A stretch of DNA of 64,000 nucleotides from Arthrobacter sp. OAP107 (GTDB taxonomy: Bacteria > Actinomycetota > Actinomycetes > Actinomycetales > Micrococcaceae): contig NZ_JBEPOK010000001.1 in the NCBI RefSeq assembly GCF_040546765.1, positions 4,650,001 to 4,714,000 on the forward strand. Direction: 5' to 3'. The notes beneath the pieces are model-generated. The model was given only the letters and a program-made list of their open reading frames with translations. It did not search any database and was not told the origin of the DNA. Shown one piece after another: positions 25,007 to 35,677 of the stretch. Both the position numbers and the translations under genes were made by a program. The first letter of the stretch is position 1, and every line of letters starts with the position of its first letter.

Positions 25007-26662
25007 CTAAGCCAGCTGCCTGCCCGACACGGCCACCGAGTGCTGCACCTGCCCGTCCACGAAGGTCGCCAGGACCCGGGCCGCTGCAAGGTCATCCGGA
25101 GCAGCCGCCAGCGGATCCACGTCGAACACCGTGAAGTCCGCGCGCTTGCCCACTGCGATGGAGCCGGAAACCTGCCACTCCCCCGCGGCCCGGGCCGCGT
25201 GCGAGGTGTACCCTTCGAGCGCCTGCCGGGCCGTAAGGGCCTGGCCTGGAGCAATCGGCTGTTCGCCCGGGCGGCCCGACCGCCGTCGTAATTGCGCGTC
25301 CGCCAGGATGGGCAGCGGTTCGAACGGGGCGATCGGCCAGTCAGAGCCAAGCCCGAGCGTGGCTCCCGCGGCCCGGAGGTCCGCGCAGCGCCAGGCGTTG
25401 TTGGCCCGTTCGGTGCCGAGCCGGGTGGACCAGTTGTCCGTGTGGTCGGCGCGGGAGTAGTGCGTGCAGTGCGTGGGCTGCATGCTGGCGATGAGGCCGG
25501 ACCGGGAAAACCTCCCGATCAGCTCGTCCGGAACGGTTTCGAGGTGTTCAATCCGGTGCACTCCCGGCAACGCCGGAGTATCCCCCGTGCCCGGAGGCAG
25601 GGACTCGAAGGCATCCAGGACCGCGGCCACCCCGGCGTCGCCGATCGCGTGTGTGGCGGTGGGAATGCCGCGCCCGGCGAAGTACCGGACGGCCTCGGCG
25701 TACTCCTCGGGCCGGGGCCAGAACGGAGCCACCGACTCACCATAGGCATCAGGTTCAAACAGCCAGGCAGTTCCGTTGTCCACCGTGCCGTCGACGAACA
25801 GCTTGATGCCGGCCACCTGCCAGCGCCGCCCGCCGGTGCCGATCTGCCCGGCCAGCGCGCGCCATTCCGGTTCACCGGAGCCGGGCATGCACCACGGCGA
25901 AATACGCAGGCGCAATGGCAGACCGCCGTCGGTCTCTTCCTCGAGCGCCCGGTAAAGCTCCAGCGAATCGTCGCTGCAGTCCATTACGTGCGCCCCAGTC
26001 AGCCCGGCCCGTGAAAACTGTGTCAGCAGTTCAGCCAGCCGTGCCTTCCGTTCTCCGAAGGACTCGGCGGGCATCACCCGGGCAACGAGTTCGACGGCGG
26101 CCGCCTCCAGCAGGAGCCCCGTCGGCCTGCCGCTTCCGTCGCAGACCACCTCGGCGGCCTGGTCGAAGGAACGCGGACCGGTGACCCCCGCGATCTCGAG
26201 GGCCCGGGAACTCGCGAGCGCGGAATGGCCGTCGAACAGGCGGATAAGGCACGGCCGTCCGGAGACGGCGTCCTCAATCAGTTCACGGTGGGCGGCGGCG
26301 GATCCGAACACATTGGGGTCCAGCCCCCATCCGCGCACCCAGTCGTCCGGGGCTGTTGCGGCCGCCTCGGCTCGCAGGAGCGCGCGCACCGCAGCCAGGT
26401 CCGCGGCACCGGACAGGTCGCACCCCCGGGTCAGTTCCACACCAAACACGGGGTGCATGTGGCAGTCCACCAGGCCCGGGGTCAGCACGCCGTCACCGAA
26501 GTCGATGACCTCCGCGGCCTGCCAGCCGGCCGCCTCCGCGCGGCTACCGACGGCGGCGATCACGCCGTCCCGGACGGCAACGGCCTGCGGCGCTGTGCTG
26601 CCTGACGGCGGGCCGTCCATGGTGTGGACGGTAGCGGCGAAGATGGTCACATCAGCTTTCAT
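25007..26662 (-). CDS. YtcJ-like amidohydrolase
   Basis: 551 residues from ATG 26662. It belongs to the amidohydrolase superfamily branch of YtcJ/Nfd-type enzymes: the metal site motif DCHMHP near residue 65, GIKLFVDGTVDNGTA, ATHAIGDAGV, HRIEHLETV and GLGSDWPIAPFEPL. The start overlaps the end of the upstream permease gene by 11 bases, so the two are cotranscribed and coupled. The pair probably takes up and hydrolyses an amide, imide or formamide compound. The C-terminal DFTVFDVDPL is typical of exported-like amidohydrolases, but no signal peptide is present. Confidence 0.85.
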   Translation of the reverse strand: MKADVTIFAATVHTMDGPPSGSTAPQAVAVRDGVIAAVGSRAEAAGWQAAEVIDFGDGVLTPGLVDCHMHPVFGVELTRGCDLSGAADLAAVRALLRAEAAATAPDDWVRGWGLDPNVFGSAAAHRELIEDAVSGRPCLIRLFDGHSALASSRALEIAGVTGPRSFDQAAEVVCDGSGRPTGLLLEAAAVELVARVMPAESFGERKARLAELLTQFSRAGLTGAHVMDCSDDSLELYRALEEETDGGLPLRLRISPWCMPGSGEPEWRALAGQIGTGGRRWQVAGIKLFVDGTVDNGTAWLFEPDAYGESVAPFWPRPEEYAEAVRYFAGRGIPTATHAIGDAGVAAVLDAFESLPPGTGDTPALPGVHRIEHLETVPDELIGRFSRSGLIASMQPTHCTHYSRADHTDNWSTRLGTERANNAWRCADLRAAGATLGLGSDWPIAPFEPLPILADAQLRRRSGRPGEQPIAPGQALTARQALEGYTSHAARAAGEWQVSGSIAVGKRADFTVFDVDPLAAAPDDLAAARVLATFVDGQVQHSVAVSGRQLA

Positions 26663-28109
26663 GGGTTTCGAAGCTTCCAATCTGGGCGAAGGTTTCCGGC
26701 CGGTGGCGGCGCACCCAGCGGGCGGCCAGGAGTCCGGCGATAAAGACGAGCGGGGTTACCAGGATGAGGATGGTGTTGGTCAGGGCGTCGGCGAAGGTGA
26801 GCAGTTCGATGTTGAACCCGATCAGCAGCACCACTCCGAAGAGCAGGATGGCCGACGCCAAACTGAGCGGGACCATCAGCCGGTGCGTGACGGCGTCGGG
26901 ATTCCGGCGCAGGTAGAGGAAAGCGGCCACCGACACGAGGCCCTGCAGTCCGACGATGCCAAAGATCCCGGGGGTGTTCACCCAGATCAGCAGCTGCTGG
27001 TACGGATCGGCGTTCAGGACTGCGCACACGGTGATGACCGCGGCGGCGAGGAGTGTCTGCACCTGTCCTGCCCGGTGCGGCGACTTGAACTTGGGGTGGG
27101 TCTGTCCCAGGAAGGCCGGCAGCACGCCGTCGCGCGCCAGCATGTAGACGTAGCGGTTGATCGCGTTGTGGAAGGCCAGCTGTGAGGCGTAAACGCTGGT
27201 GACGATCAGCATGTACATCGCCACCTCGGCCCAGGGGCCTACATAATGGCTGATGGTCTGGAAGAACATCCCGCCGGCCAGCTCGCCGGCGGCTTCCGCG
27301 GCACGGTCCTCGCCGTAGGCCTGCACGACTGCCCAAACGATGAAGGCATAGAACACGGACATGAAGCCGACGGCGATGTAGGTGGCACGCGGCACCGACC
27401 TGTCCGGGTCGCGGGCCTCCGAGCGGTACAGCACTGTGGATTCGAAGCCCATGAAGGCGGCGAAGCAGATGCCGAGGATGGCCAGGACGCCCGGCCCGAA
27501 CGCGTTCTCCGGGCTGAAGGAGCCCATGCTGATGCCGTGCGCGCCGCCGCTGCCGAGGATGCCTACCCCCATCAGGGCCAGGATGCCGGTCTCGGCAACC
27601 AGGAGCACACCGAGCACCTTCGCGCCGACGTCGATGCCCCGGTAGCCGAGGAACCAAACGGCGGCCACCGCGGCCAGGGCGATCGCCGGCCAGGGCACCT
27701 CGAGCCCGAAGACGACCTTGAGCATGTCGTGGGTCTGGACGGCAAAGAGGCCGTAGACGCCGATCTGCAGGCAGTTGTAGGAGACGATCGCCAGGATGGC
27801 TGAGGCGAGTCCCGCCGTCTTGCCCATGGCCAGTGAAATGTAGGTGTAGAAGCCCCCGGCCGCCTTCACGTGGCGGGTCATGGCCATGAAGCCGACGGCG
27901 AAGAGGGTGAGCACGAGGCCTGCCAGCAGGTAGCCGGCCGGGGCGCCGATGCCGCCGACGTTGATGGCCACCGGGGCAACGCCCGCCATGACGGTCAGCG
28001 GCGCTGCCGCCGAAATGACGAGGAAGGCAATGCCGCCCGTGCCCAGGGCATTGCGCTTGAGGGCGCCGTCCGCAGACGACGCCGGAGGTCTGGTTTGGAT
28101 ATCCGGCAC
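26652..28109 (-). CDS. APC family amino acid/amine permease
   Basis: 485 residues from GTG 28109 (AAAGGA seven bases upstream; a longer frame has no site). About 12 membrane segments. The start GTGGIAFLVISAAAPLTVMAG and the block FMGFESTVLYRSEARDPDRSVPRATY are typical of the APC superfamily. It is the first gene of an operon with the amidohydrolase and divergent from a TetR gene; a palindrome lies between. The substrate is presumably the amidohydrolase substrate, an amine or amide. Confidence 0.88.
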   Translation of the reverse strand: MPDIQTRPPASSADGALKRNALGTGGIAFLVISAAAPLTVMAGVAPVAINVGGIGAPAGYLLAGLVLTLFAVGFMAMTRHVKAAGGFYTYISLAMGKTAGLASAILAIVSYNCLQIGVYGLFAVQTHDMLKVVFGLEVPWPAIALAAVAAVWFLGYRGIDVGAKVLGVLLVAETGILALMGVGILGSGGAHGISMGSFSPENAFGPGVLAILGICFAAFMGFESTVLYRSEARDPDRSVPRATYIAVGFMSVFYAFIVWAVVQAYGEDRAAEAAGELAGGMFFQTISHYVGPWAEVAMYMLIVTSVYASQLAFHNAINRYVYMLARDGVLPAFLGQTHPKFKSPHRAGQVQTLLAAAVITVCAVLNADPYQQLLIWVNTPGIFGIVGLQGLVSVAAFLYLRRNPDAVTHRLMVPLSLASAILLFGVVLLIGFNIELLTFADALTNTILILVTPLVFIAGLLAARWVRRHRPETFAQIGSFETHES

Positions 28110-28137
28110 TGGTCCGTCCTTTCTGGGAAGCCCGACT

Positions 28138-28156
28138 AAACGAAAGGCTTTCGTTT
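28138..28156. promoter_or_regulatory. TetR operator candidate between permease and regulator
   Basis: AAACGAAAG-G-CTTTCGTTT is a perfect 9-1-9 palindrome, 29 bases before the permease GTG and 110 before the TetR ATG, in the divergent promoter region. Confidence 0.7.
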
Positions 28157-28266
28157 TAGTATGAGGGTGTGTGGCGCGGAGCACAATAGTTTTCTTAAAG
28201 CGGCTGCCTCAGGTGCCGGCGGCTAGGCTGGGTTCCGAAGTTCCAGACCTGCAGACAGGAGATTCC

Positions 28267-28890
28267 ATGGGGCGCCCGCTCCTTCCGCTGATATCCGTGG
28301 AGGCTCTGACGGCGGCCGCGCTGGAGCTGGTCGATGAAAGCGGCGACTTCAGCTTTCCGAAGCTGGCGAAAAAGATCGGCGTCAGCCAGTCCTCCATCTA
28401 CAACCACGTCAGCGGCCGGGACCAGATACTGGAACTGCTGCGGCACCGGATCATCACCGAGGAGCCGTACCCTCCGGTAAACCACAGCGACTGGGAGGGC
28501 GCGCTGCGCGTCCTGATCCGCGCGTACCGGGACGCCTTCGCCCGCCACCCGCGGCTGGCTCCGCTGCTGGTGCTGCAGTCCATCACGGATCCAGCGGTCA
28601 TCGGCCTCTACGAGGACCTGGCCCTGGCCCTGGAGAGCGCGGGCTTCCGGGGGCGCGATGTGGTGGCGGCCATCTCCACGATCGACAGCTTTGCCCTCGG
28701 TGCGGCCCTGGACCTGGCCGCGCCGGAAGTGGTGTGGGACCCGCCGGCGGAGGGCTATCCCACGCTGCACCGTGCGCTCGGCAATGCGGGGCCGTCAGAG
28801 GAACGGGGCGGGCACGCCTTCGATTTCGGCCTGGACGTGGTCATCGGTGGGCTCCGGGCGAAGCTGGGCGGCCAGGCGACGCGCGCCTAG
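28267..28890 (+). CDS. TetR family transcriptional regulator
   Basis: 207 residues from ATG 28267 with CAGGAG upstream. The HTH is DFSFPKLAKKIGVSQSSIYNHVSGRDQILELL at about residues 23-54, followed by a TetR_C-like helical ligand domain. Divergent from the permease-amidohydrolase operon, with a 19-base palindrome between; it probably represses that operon. The end overlaps the convergent nickel permease stop by four bases. Confidence 0.85.
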   Translation: MGRPLLPLISVEALTAAALELVDESGDFSFPKLAKKIGVSQSSIYNHVSGRDQILELLRHRIITEEPYPPVNHSDWEGALRVLIRAYRDAFARHPRLAPLLVLQSITDPAVIGLYEDLALALESAGFRGRDVVAAISTIDSFALGAALDLAAPEVVWDPPAEGYPTLHRALGNAGPSEERGGHAFDFGLDVVIGGLRAKLGGQATRA

Positions 28891-29930
28891 GAAACAGCCC
28901 TCCGGCGCGCCCTCAGGGTGGCCACTCCCCACAGCGCCAGGAATGCAGCCACCAGCAGCAGCCCGGCGTCGCCCAGGTCGATGCCGGCCAGCCAGGCCGT
29001 GAGCGGGTCCGTCAGCCCGAAAGCCTCGCTGAAGAAGCCGCCGAGGGTTATCACGGCGACGAAAAGCGCGGACACTGCCGAAAGCCCCGTGATGACGGCA
29101 TTGAACCCCAGTTTGCGCAGGGGATCCTGAATGGCTGACCTGTACATCCGCATCATGGCCACGCCGTTCGTCGTGTCGCACAGGGTCATGGCGGCGGTGA
29201 ACGCGAGCGGCAGCGCCAGCAGCGCCACGGGCGAAACGCCCGCCAGGGAAGCCGCCGTCGTCATCACCAGGAGCCCGATGGTGGTGGCAGTATCAAAACC
29301 CAGCCCGAACAGGAATCCGATCACGTACACGTTCCTGGGCCGCCGCACCCTGGCCAGCGGCTTGGCCATAAGGCGGGCCACAAAGCCCTTCGCTTCCAGC
29401 TCGCCGGGCAGCACCGTTCCGCCGCCGCGGACCCTGCGGTAGGACCTGGCGGCGCCAAGGAACGCCGACCCGTTGAAGATCCCCATGGCCAGCAGGAACA
29501 GGCCGGAAACACCGCTGCCGATCAGCCCCAGGACCAGGTTCCCGGTGCTGCCCTCGGTCATGAACCTGCCCACCAGGGAGACTCCGGAAACAACCAGCGC
29601 CCCGGCCAGGATCACCACCGAACTGTGCCCCAGGCTAAAGGCGAATCCCACGCTCGTGGGGTCCTGCCGCTGTGCCACGAACTTCCGGGTGGAGTTGTCG
29701 ATCGCGGCGATATGGTCCCAGTCGTAGCTGTGCTTGATGCCGGCAAGATACGCCGTGAGCACCAGTCCGAGAGCCAGCGGCTGCCCGGATGCAGCGGTAC
29801 CGGCAACAAGGAGAAGGACCGCGGCAAGATGGAGAATGCCCACCGCACCAAACGTGGCCAGCAGGCGCGTCCGGAGCGGCAACTGCTCACGCTCGCGGTA
29901 CATGGTGGCGAACTGGGTCAAGGCAGTCAT
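28887..29930 (-). CDS. NiCoT family nickel/cobalt permease
   Basis: 347 residues, about eight membrane segments. It lies at the end of the urease operon, its start overlapping the ureD stop (TGATG), which supports nickel supply for urease. The key segment II motif reads GIKHSYDWDHIAAIDN, where most NiCoT proteins have RHA-x-DADHI; His, Asp and the second His are kept. A second family motif is LGFDTATTIGLLVMTTAA. The changes may alter selectivity between nickel and cobalt. Confidence 0.85.
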   Translation of the reverse strand: MTALTQFATMYREREQLPLRTRLLATFGAVGILHLAAVLLLVAGTAASGQPLALGLVLTAYLAGIKHSYDWDHIAAIDNSTRKFVAQRQDPTSVGFAFSLGHSSVVILAGALVVSGVSLVGRFMTEGSTGNLVLGLIGSGVSGLFLLAMGIFNGSAFLGAARSYRRVRGGGTVLPGELEAKGFVARLMAKPLARVRRPRNVYVIGFLFGLGFDTATTIGLLVMTTAASLAGVSPVALLALPLAFTAAMTLCDTTNGVAMMRMYRSAIQDPLRKLGFNAVITGLSAVSALFVAVITLGGFFSEAFGLTDPLTAWLAGIDLGDAGLLLVAAFLALWGVATLRARRRAVS

Positions 29931-30823
29931 CAGTACTTCCTCAGATTCAGGGGCGCCTGGCCATACCAGCGTTGGCGGAGAAGGCCGCTGCAGCCCCCTA
30001 ATAGCGTATTGAGTTTTTCGGTGCTGCCGGACAGGGACCTGAGCACCAGTGCCGTGATGCCGTCCATTGTGGCACTGAGCGAGACGCCTGTGTAGGCGTC
30101 GAAGTTTTCGGCCAGCCGGTGCAGTTCGTCGGCGAGCGCCTGGTCAACGCGGGCGTCCACCACCACCAGCGAGCCCAGGTGGCTGTGGCCCTCCATGAAG
30201 CCCGTGCCGGTGACGTTGTCGAGCGGCGGGCGGATCAGCAGGTTGTCCAGGGCGAGCAGCCGGGTGCCGCCACCGGTCTCCACGTGGATCTCGTTGCGGA
30301 GCCGCAGTTCCTCGTACCGGAAAGAAGCCCCGTCCGGGGACCAGCCCGGCGTGATCACCTCCGCCATCACCAGGCTCGACGTCGGCCGTACAGTGATGTG
30401 GGTTTTCTGCCGGTAGCTGGCCTCCCGGTAGGCGATGACCTGGTCCGGCGCCAGCTCCAGCCGCGCCCCTTCCCCCAGCCGGACCGTCATCCGCTGCTCG
30501 GCAAATGATCCCGGGGTCCGGTAGATCTTGGTCGCAGACTGCGTGGTGAGCAGCAGGTCAGCCCCGTCCCCCACCTCCACCTCGATGACGTAAAGATCGG
30601 CCCCCAAATAAGCCCCGCCAGGATTGACGATGACATAGCAAACCTGCCCACTGTCGTCCAGATAGTGCGGCCGCAAAACCCGCAAGGCGCCCCGATGGTA
30701 CTGGTGCGTTGCCACGGATTTCCCGGCACGCACGGCGACTTGCAGCTCAAGCTCCCCCATTGGTGCCGGGGTGCGTCCGGCGGCTTCGTCACCTTGAGGG
30801 AGCGCCAACGGGATCGTGCTCAT
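29927..30823 (-). CDS. ureD: Urease accessory protein UreD
   Basis: 297 residues, typical UreD length. Recognisable blocks are HRGALRVLRPHYLDDSGQVCYVIVNPGGAYLGADLY, TTQSATKIYRTP and LALDNLLIRPP. UreD binds apo-urease and, with UreF and UreG, forms the complex through which nickel reaches the active site. The start overlaps the ureG stop by four bases. The stop overlaps the nickel permease start. Confidence 0.95.
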
Positions 30824-31437
30824 TGGGCCAGGTCGAGCATCAGGACTTCATGGCGGATCCATTCGATGACGTGCTCGAGGCCTTCGTCCGTCTTGAGGTT
30901 GGTGAAGCAGAACGGCTTGGTGCCGCGGAATTCCTTGGAGTCGCGTTCCATGATGGCGAGGTCGGCTCCGACGTGCGGGGCGAGGTCTGTCTTGTTGATG
31001 ATGAAGAGGTCGGACTTGATCATGCCCTGGCCGGCCTTGCGCGGGATCTTCTCGCCCTGCGCGACGTCGATGATGTAGATCGAGAAGTCCACCAGCTCGG
31101 GGCTGAAGGTGGCGGAGAGGTTGTCGCCGCCGGACTCCACGAAGATCACCTGCAGGTCCGGGTGCCGATGCTTGAGTTCCTCGATGGCCGCAGTGTTCAT
31201 GGACGTGTCCTCGCGGATGGCGGTGTGCGGGCAGCCGCCGGTTTCGACGCCGATAATGCGGTCCTCGGGCAGGATGCCGTTGGCGGCCAGGATCTTCGCA
31301 TCCTCGATCGTGTAGATGTCGTTGGTGATGGCGGCCATCGAGATCTCCGCACTCATGTGCCGCGTCAGCCGCTCCACCAGCTGGGTCTTCCCGGCGCCGA
31401 CGGGCCCGCCGATACCGATCTTGATGGGTTCAGTCAT
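30820..31437 (-). CDS. ureG: Urease accessory GTPase UreG
   Basis: 205 residues. The P-loop is GGPVGAGKTQLVE near residue 10; nickel/zinc-binding CPH is in ETGGCPHTAIRED, and the base-recognition motif is NKTDL. UreG hydrolyses GTP to drive nickel delivery and lysine carbamylation in urease. It sits 12 bases after ureF in the urease operon. The sequence shows no anomaly. Confidence 0.97.
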   Translation of the reverse strand: MTEPIKIGIGGPVGAGKTQLVERLTRHMSAEISMAAITNDIYTIEDAKILAANGILPEDRIIGVETGGCPHTAIREDTSMNTAAIEELKHRHPDLQVIFVESGGDNLSATFSPELVDFSIYIIDVAQGEKIPRKAGQGMIKSDLFIINKTDLAPHVGADLAIMERDSKEFRGTKPFCFTNLKTDEGLEHVIEWIRHEVLMLDLAQ

Positions 31438-31449
31438 GTTGTCCTCCTG

Positions 31450-32130
31450 CTAGCTCATGAACATCCGGGCACGCTGGCGCTCATGCCTCATCTGCGAAAT
31501 CTCCAGCCCGGGGCTGACCGCCCCGAAGTCGTCCGGCGTCAGGCCGGCTGCCCACTCGACGGCGGCAGCAACGGCGTCGTGCGCGTTCCGCAGCAACCGC
31601 TGGCCCGCGGCCTGCCCGAGCGGGATGGCCCGTACGGCGTTTTGCGTCAGGGAGGTGACGGCGGCGAAAAGGTACGCGGCGATCGCCTCCTCCTGCGGAA
31701 CCCCCAGGGAACGGGCGACGACGGCGAACGCCAGCGGCTGATGGCCGGCAGCCCGGCCCCCGCTCACCAGCGCCCGGTACGCGTCCAGCTCCTCCGACGG
31801 AAACACGTCCGCACCAATCTCAATCAACCGCCCGCCCATCTTGATGCTCGCCTCCCGCAGCTGCCGAGGCAAAAGCTGCGCGGTAAGCAGCCCATCCAGC
31901 TCCCCCGCAGCCACCCCCTCATACAGAAAACGAATCGCCAGAGCATCCGAATAAGTCAGCTGCTGCCCCAAAAACGCAGCCAGCCACACCCCAAAGGACC
32001 CCTCATCATGAACGACCCCGCGCTCAATGTAGGTCTCAAACCCCAGCGAGTGAGCAAACGCCCCCGTAGGAAGCGCAGAGTCAGTAAGCTGCCGCAGGGC
32101 GAGCTGATAGCTAGTGCGTGTGTTCAGCAT
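31450..32130 (-). CDS. ureF: Urease accessory protein UreF
   Basis: 226 residues, all-helical UreF fold. Recognisable blocks: LTDSALPTGAFAHSLGFETYIERG at the N terminus and SLTQNAVRAIPLGQAAGQRLL toward the C terminus. UreF links UreD to UreG and gates GTP hydrolysis. The start overlaps the end of ureE by 20 bases, indicating tight coupling. Confidence 0.93.
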   Translation of the reverse strand: MLNTRTSYQLALRQLTDSALPTGAFAHSLGFETYIERGVVHDEGSFGVWLAAFLGQQLTYSDALAIRFLYEGVAAGELDGLLTAQLLPRQLREASIKMGGRLIEIGADVFPSEELDAYRALVSGGRAAGHQPLAFAVVARSLGVPQEEAIAAYLFAAVTSLTQNAVRAIPLGQAAGQRLLRNAHDAVAAAVEWAAGLTPDDFGAVSPGLEISQMRHERQRARMFMS

Positions 32131-32587
32131 GGCGAAAAGGCACGGGCATGACTCGCTCCTGCCGGTCGTAGGGCACTCCGACGTGTTTGAGGTAGTCCTC
32201 GACGGTGTGGTCGTACTGGCACACCATGACTTCGGCGCCGTACTCGGAGGAAGCGTCGAAGAACTGTGCCTGCAGGTGCCGGTTGCCGAGGGAATGCGCC
32301 ACGACGCCCATCTCGTGGATGCTCCGGGGTGCGATCACCAGGACGTCGGTGGGCAGCACGGACACCACGATCATGTTGGTTTCGGCCACGTGCAGCACGT
32401 CGCCGTCGCGGAGGTCGGCCGATCCGGCAGGAAGCCTGATTCCGATTTCGTTGCCGTGGTCAGTGGTGGCCCGCTGGATCCGTTTGACCAGCTGGGCGCT
32501 GGGCAGGACCACTTTCTCCCGGTGCAGGCGGGAATAGGACTCCGCAGGCAGGTCGTGGACGTTGCCGAGGACTTTCTCGATGATCAT
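32111..32587 (-). CDS. ureE: Urease nickel chaperone UreE
   Basis: 158 residues. The two UreE domains are visible: an N-terminal peptide-binding domain and a C-terminal metal-binding domain with AHSLGNRHLQAQF and YDHTVEDYLKHVGVP. The tail is only lightly histidine-rich (RHAEHTH) compared with the long His tail of Klebsiella UreE. It hands nickel to UreG. It starts nine bases after the ureC stop. Confidence 0.93.
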   Translation of the reverse strand: MIIEKVLGNVHDLPAESYSRLHREKVVLPSAQLVKRIQRATTDHGNEIGIRLPAGSADLRDGDVLHVAETNMIVVSVLPTDVLVIAPRSIHEMGVVAHSLGNRHLQAQFFDASSEYGAEVMVCQYDHTVEDYLKHVGVPYDRQERVMPVPFRHAEHTH

Positions 32588-32596
32588 CTGAAGCTC

Positions 32597-34332
<1,736 letters not shown>

Positions 34333-34336
<4 letters not shown>

Positions 34337-34680
34337 CGGTGTTCCCCTGCCTGCCCGCTGCCGTCCCGGCCGCCCTCGAGGCTGCCGTTGACCGCGTTGC
34401 TGAGCCCGTAGACCTCCCGGCTGCCGGCCAGCCGGACCAGGCGGACGGTCTTCCGGTCGCCGGGTTCAAACCGGGCGGCGGTGCCGGCGGGGATGTCCAG
34501 GCGCCGCCCATGGGCAGCGCCGCGATCGAACTCCAGCGCCGGGTTCGCCTCGGCGAAGTGGTAGTGCGAGCCCACCTGCACGGGCCGGTCACCGGTGTTA
34601 AGGACGACGACGTCGATCGCCTCCCGTCCCGCGTTGATGACCAGCGGTTCAGGTCGCAGGACGTACTCTCCGGGAATCAT
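34333..34680 (-). CDS. ureB: Urease beta subunit
   Basis: 115 residues, starting MIPGEYVL, with VLNTGDRPVQVGSHYHFAEANPALEFDR and PAGTAARFEPGDRKTVRLV. This is the small beta chain of the three-subunit bacterial urease. The C-terminal 15 residues (GGRDGSGQAGEHR) are a low-complexity extension. It starts seven bases after ureA and overlaps ureC. Confidence 0.95.
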
Positions 34681-34687
34681 GGCGCCC

Positions 34688-34990
<303 letters not shown>

Positions 34991-35068
34991 GAGAATCCCT
35001 TCAACGGCCTGCGGGTCGGCGTGGGACCCAGACTAAGCCCCGTTCGTTTCAGCCACGTTTCAGGAGGG

Positions 35069-35650
35069 TCAGGTCCGGCCCCCGGCGGTGCCGTTCTGCC
35101 CTCCGCTGAGCCGGGCGAGGATCTCTTCGTTCGACTCGACCGGCTGGCGGTACGTGCTGGACAGGATGCGCAGCATGTCCGCAGCGTCCTCGCTGTCCTC
35201 CGACGCCATGGCGTCCTGCGCGTAGGTGACCCGGATGTTGTGGGCGAAGGCGTCTGCTCCGGTCTGGGCGATGCAGTTGTGCGTGGAGACGCCGGCCAGC
35301 ACCACTTCGTCGGCGTTCCAGTTCCGCAGCCGGGACAGCAGGTTGGTGCCCATGAAGGCACTGTCCCGCGTCTTGGTCAGCTGTGGCAGGCCATCGGTGG
35401 CGAGTCCGGGCACAGCTTCCGCCTGCTCGCTGCCGCGGAAGATGAAGCCCTGGTCGTCGTCGAGCATGTTCAGCGTCCACGTGGATTTGTCCCGCTCGTG
35501 CTCGGTGCCAACCAGCAGCGCCTTGTGTCCGTTGGACGTGAATCCCTCCAGCAGCCTGTTGCAGGAGGCGACCAGCCGCTCCTGCTTGGCTGCCAGCTCC
35601 GGCGCTTCGAAGTACGCGTTCTGCATGTCGATGATGAGCAGGGCAATCAT
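35069..35650 (-). CDS. Isochorismatase-like cysteine hydrolase
   Basis: 193 residues. The cysteine hydrolase triad is present: Asp8 in LLIIDMQNAYF, a Lys near residue 94 in LTKTRDSAFMGTNL and Cys near 126 in GVSTHNCIAQTGADAFAHN. Family members cleave amides such as ureidoacrylate, biuret or nicotinamide, or isochorismate. It lies 78 bases upstream of ureA on the same strand and 27 bases after a LacI gene, so it may feed the urease pathway, but this is only positional. Confidence 0.82.
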   Translation of the reverse strand: MIALLIIDMQNAYFEAPELAAKQERLVASCNRLLEGFTSNGHKALLVGTEHERDKSTWTLNMLDDDQGFIFRGSEQAEAVPGLATDGLPQLTKTRDSAFMGTNLLSRLRNWNADEVVLAGVSTHNCIAQTGADAFAHNIRVTYAQDAMASEDSEDAADMLRILSSTYRQPVESNEEILARLSGGQNGTAGGRT

Positions 35651-35677
35651 GGACGCACCTTTCGTGGGCTAACTAGT

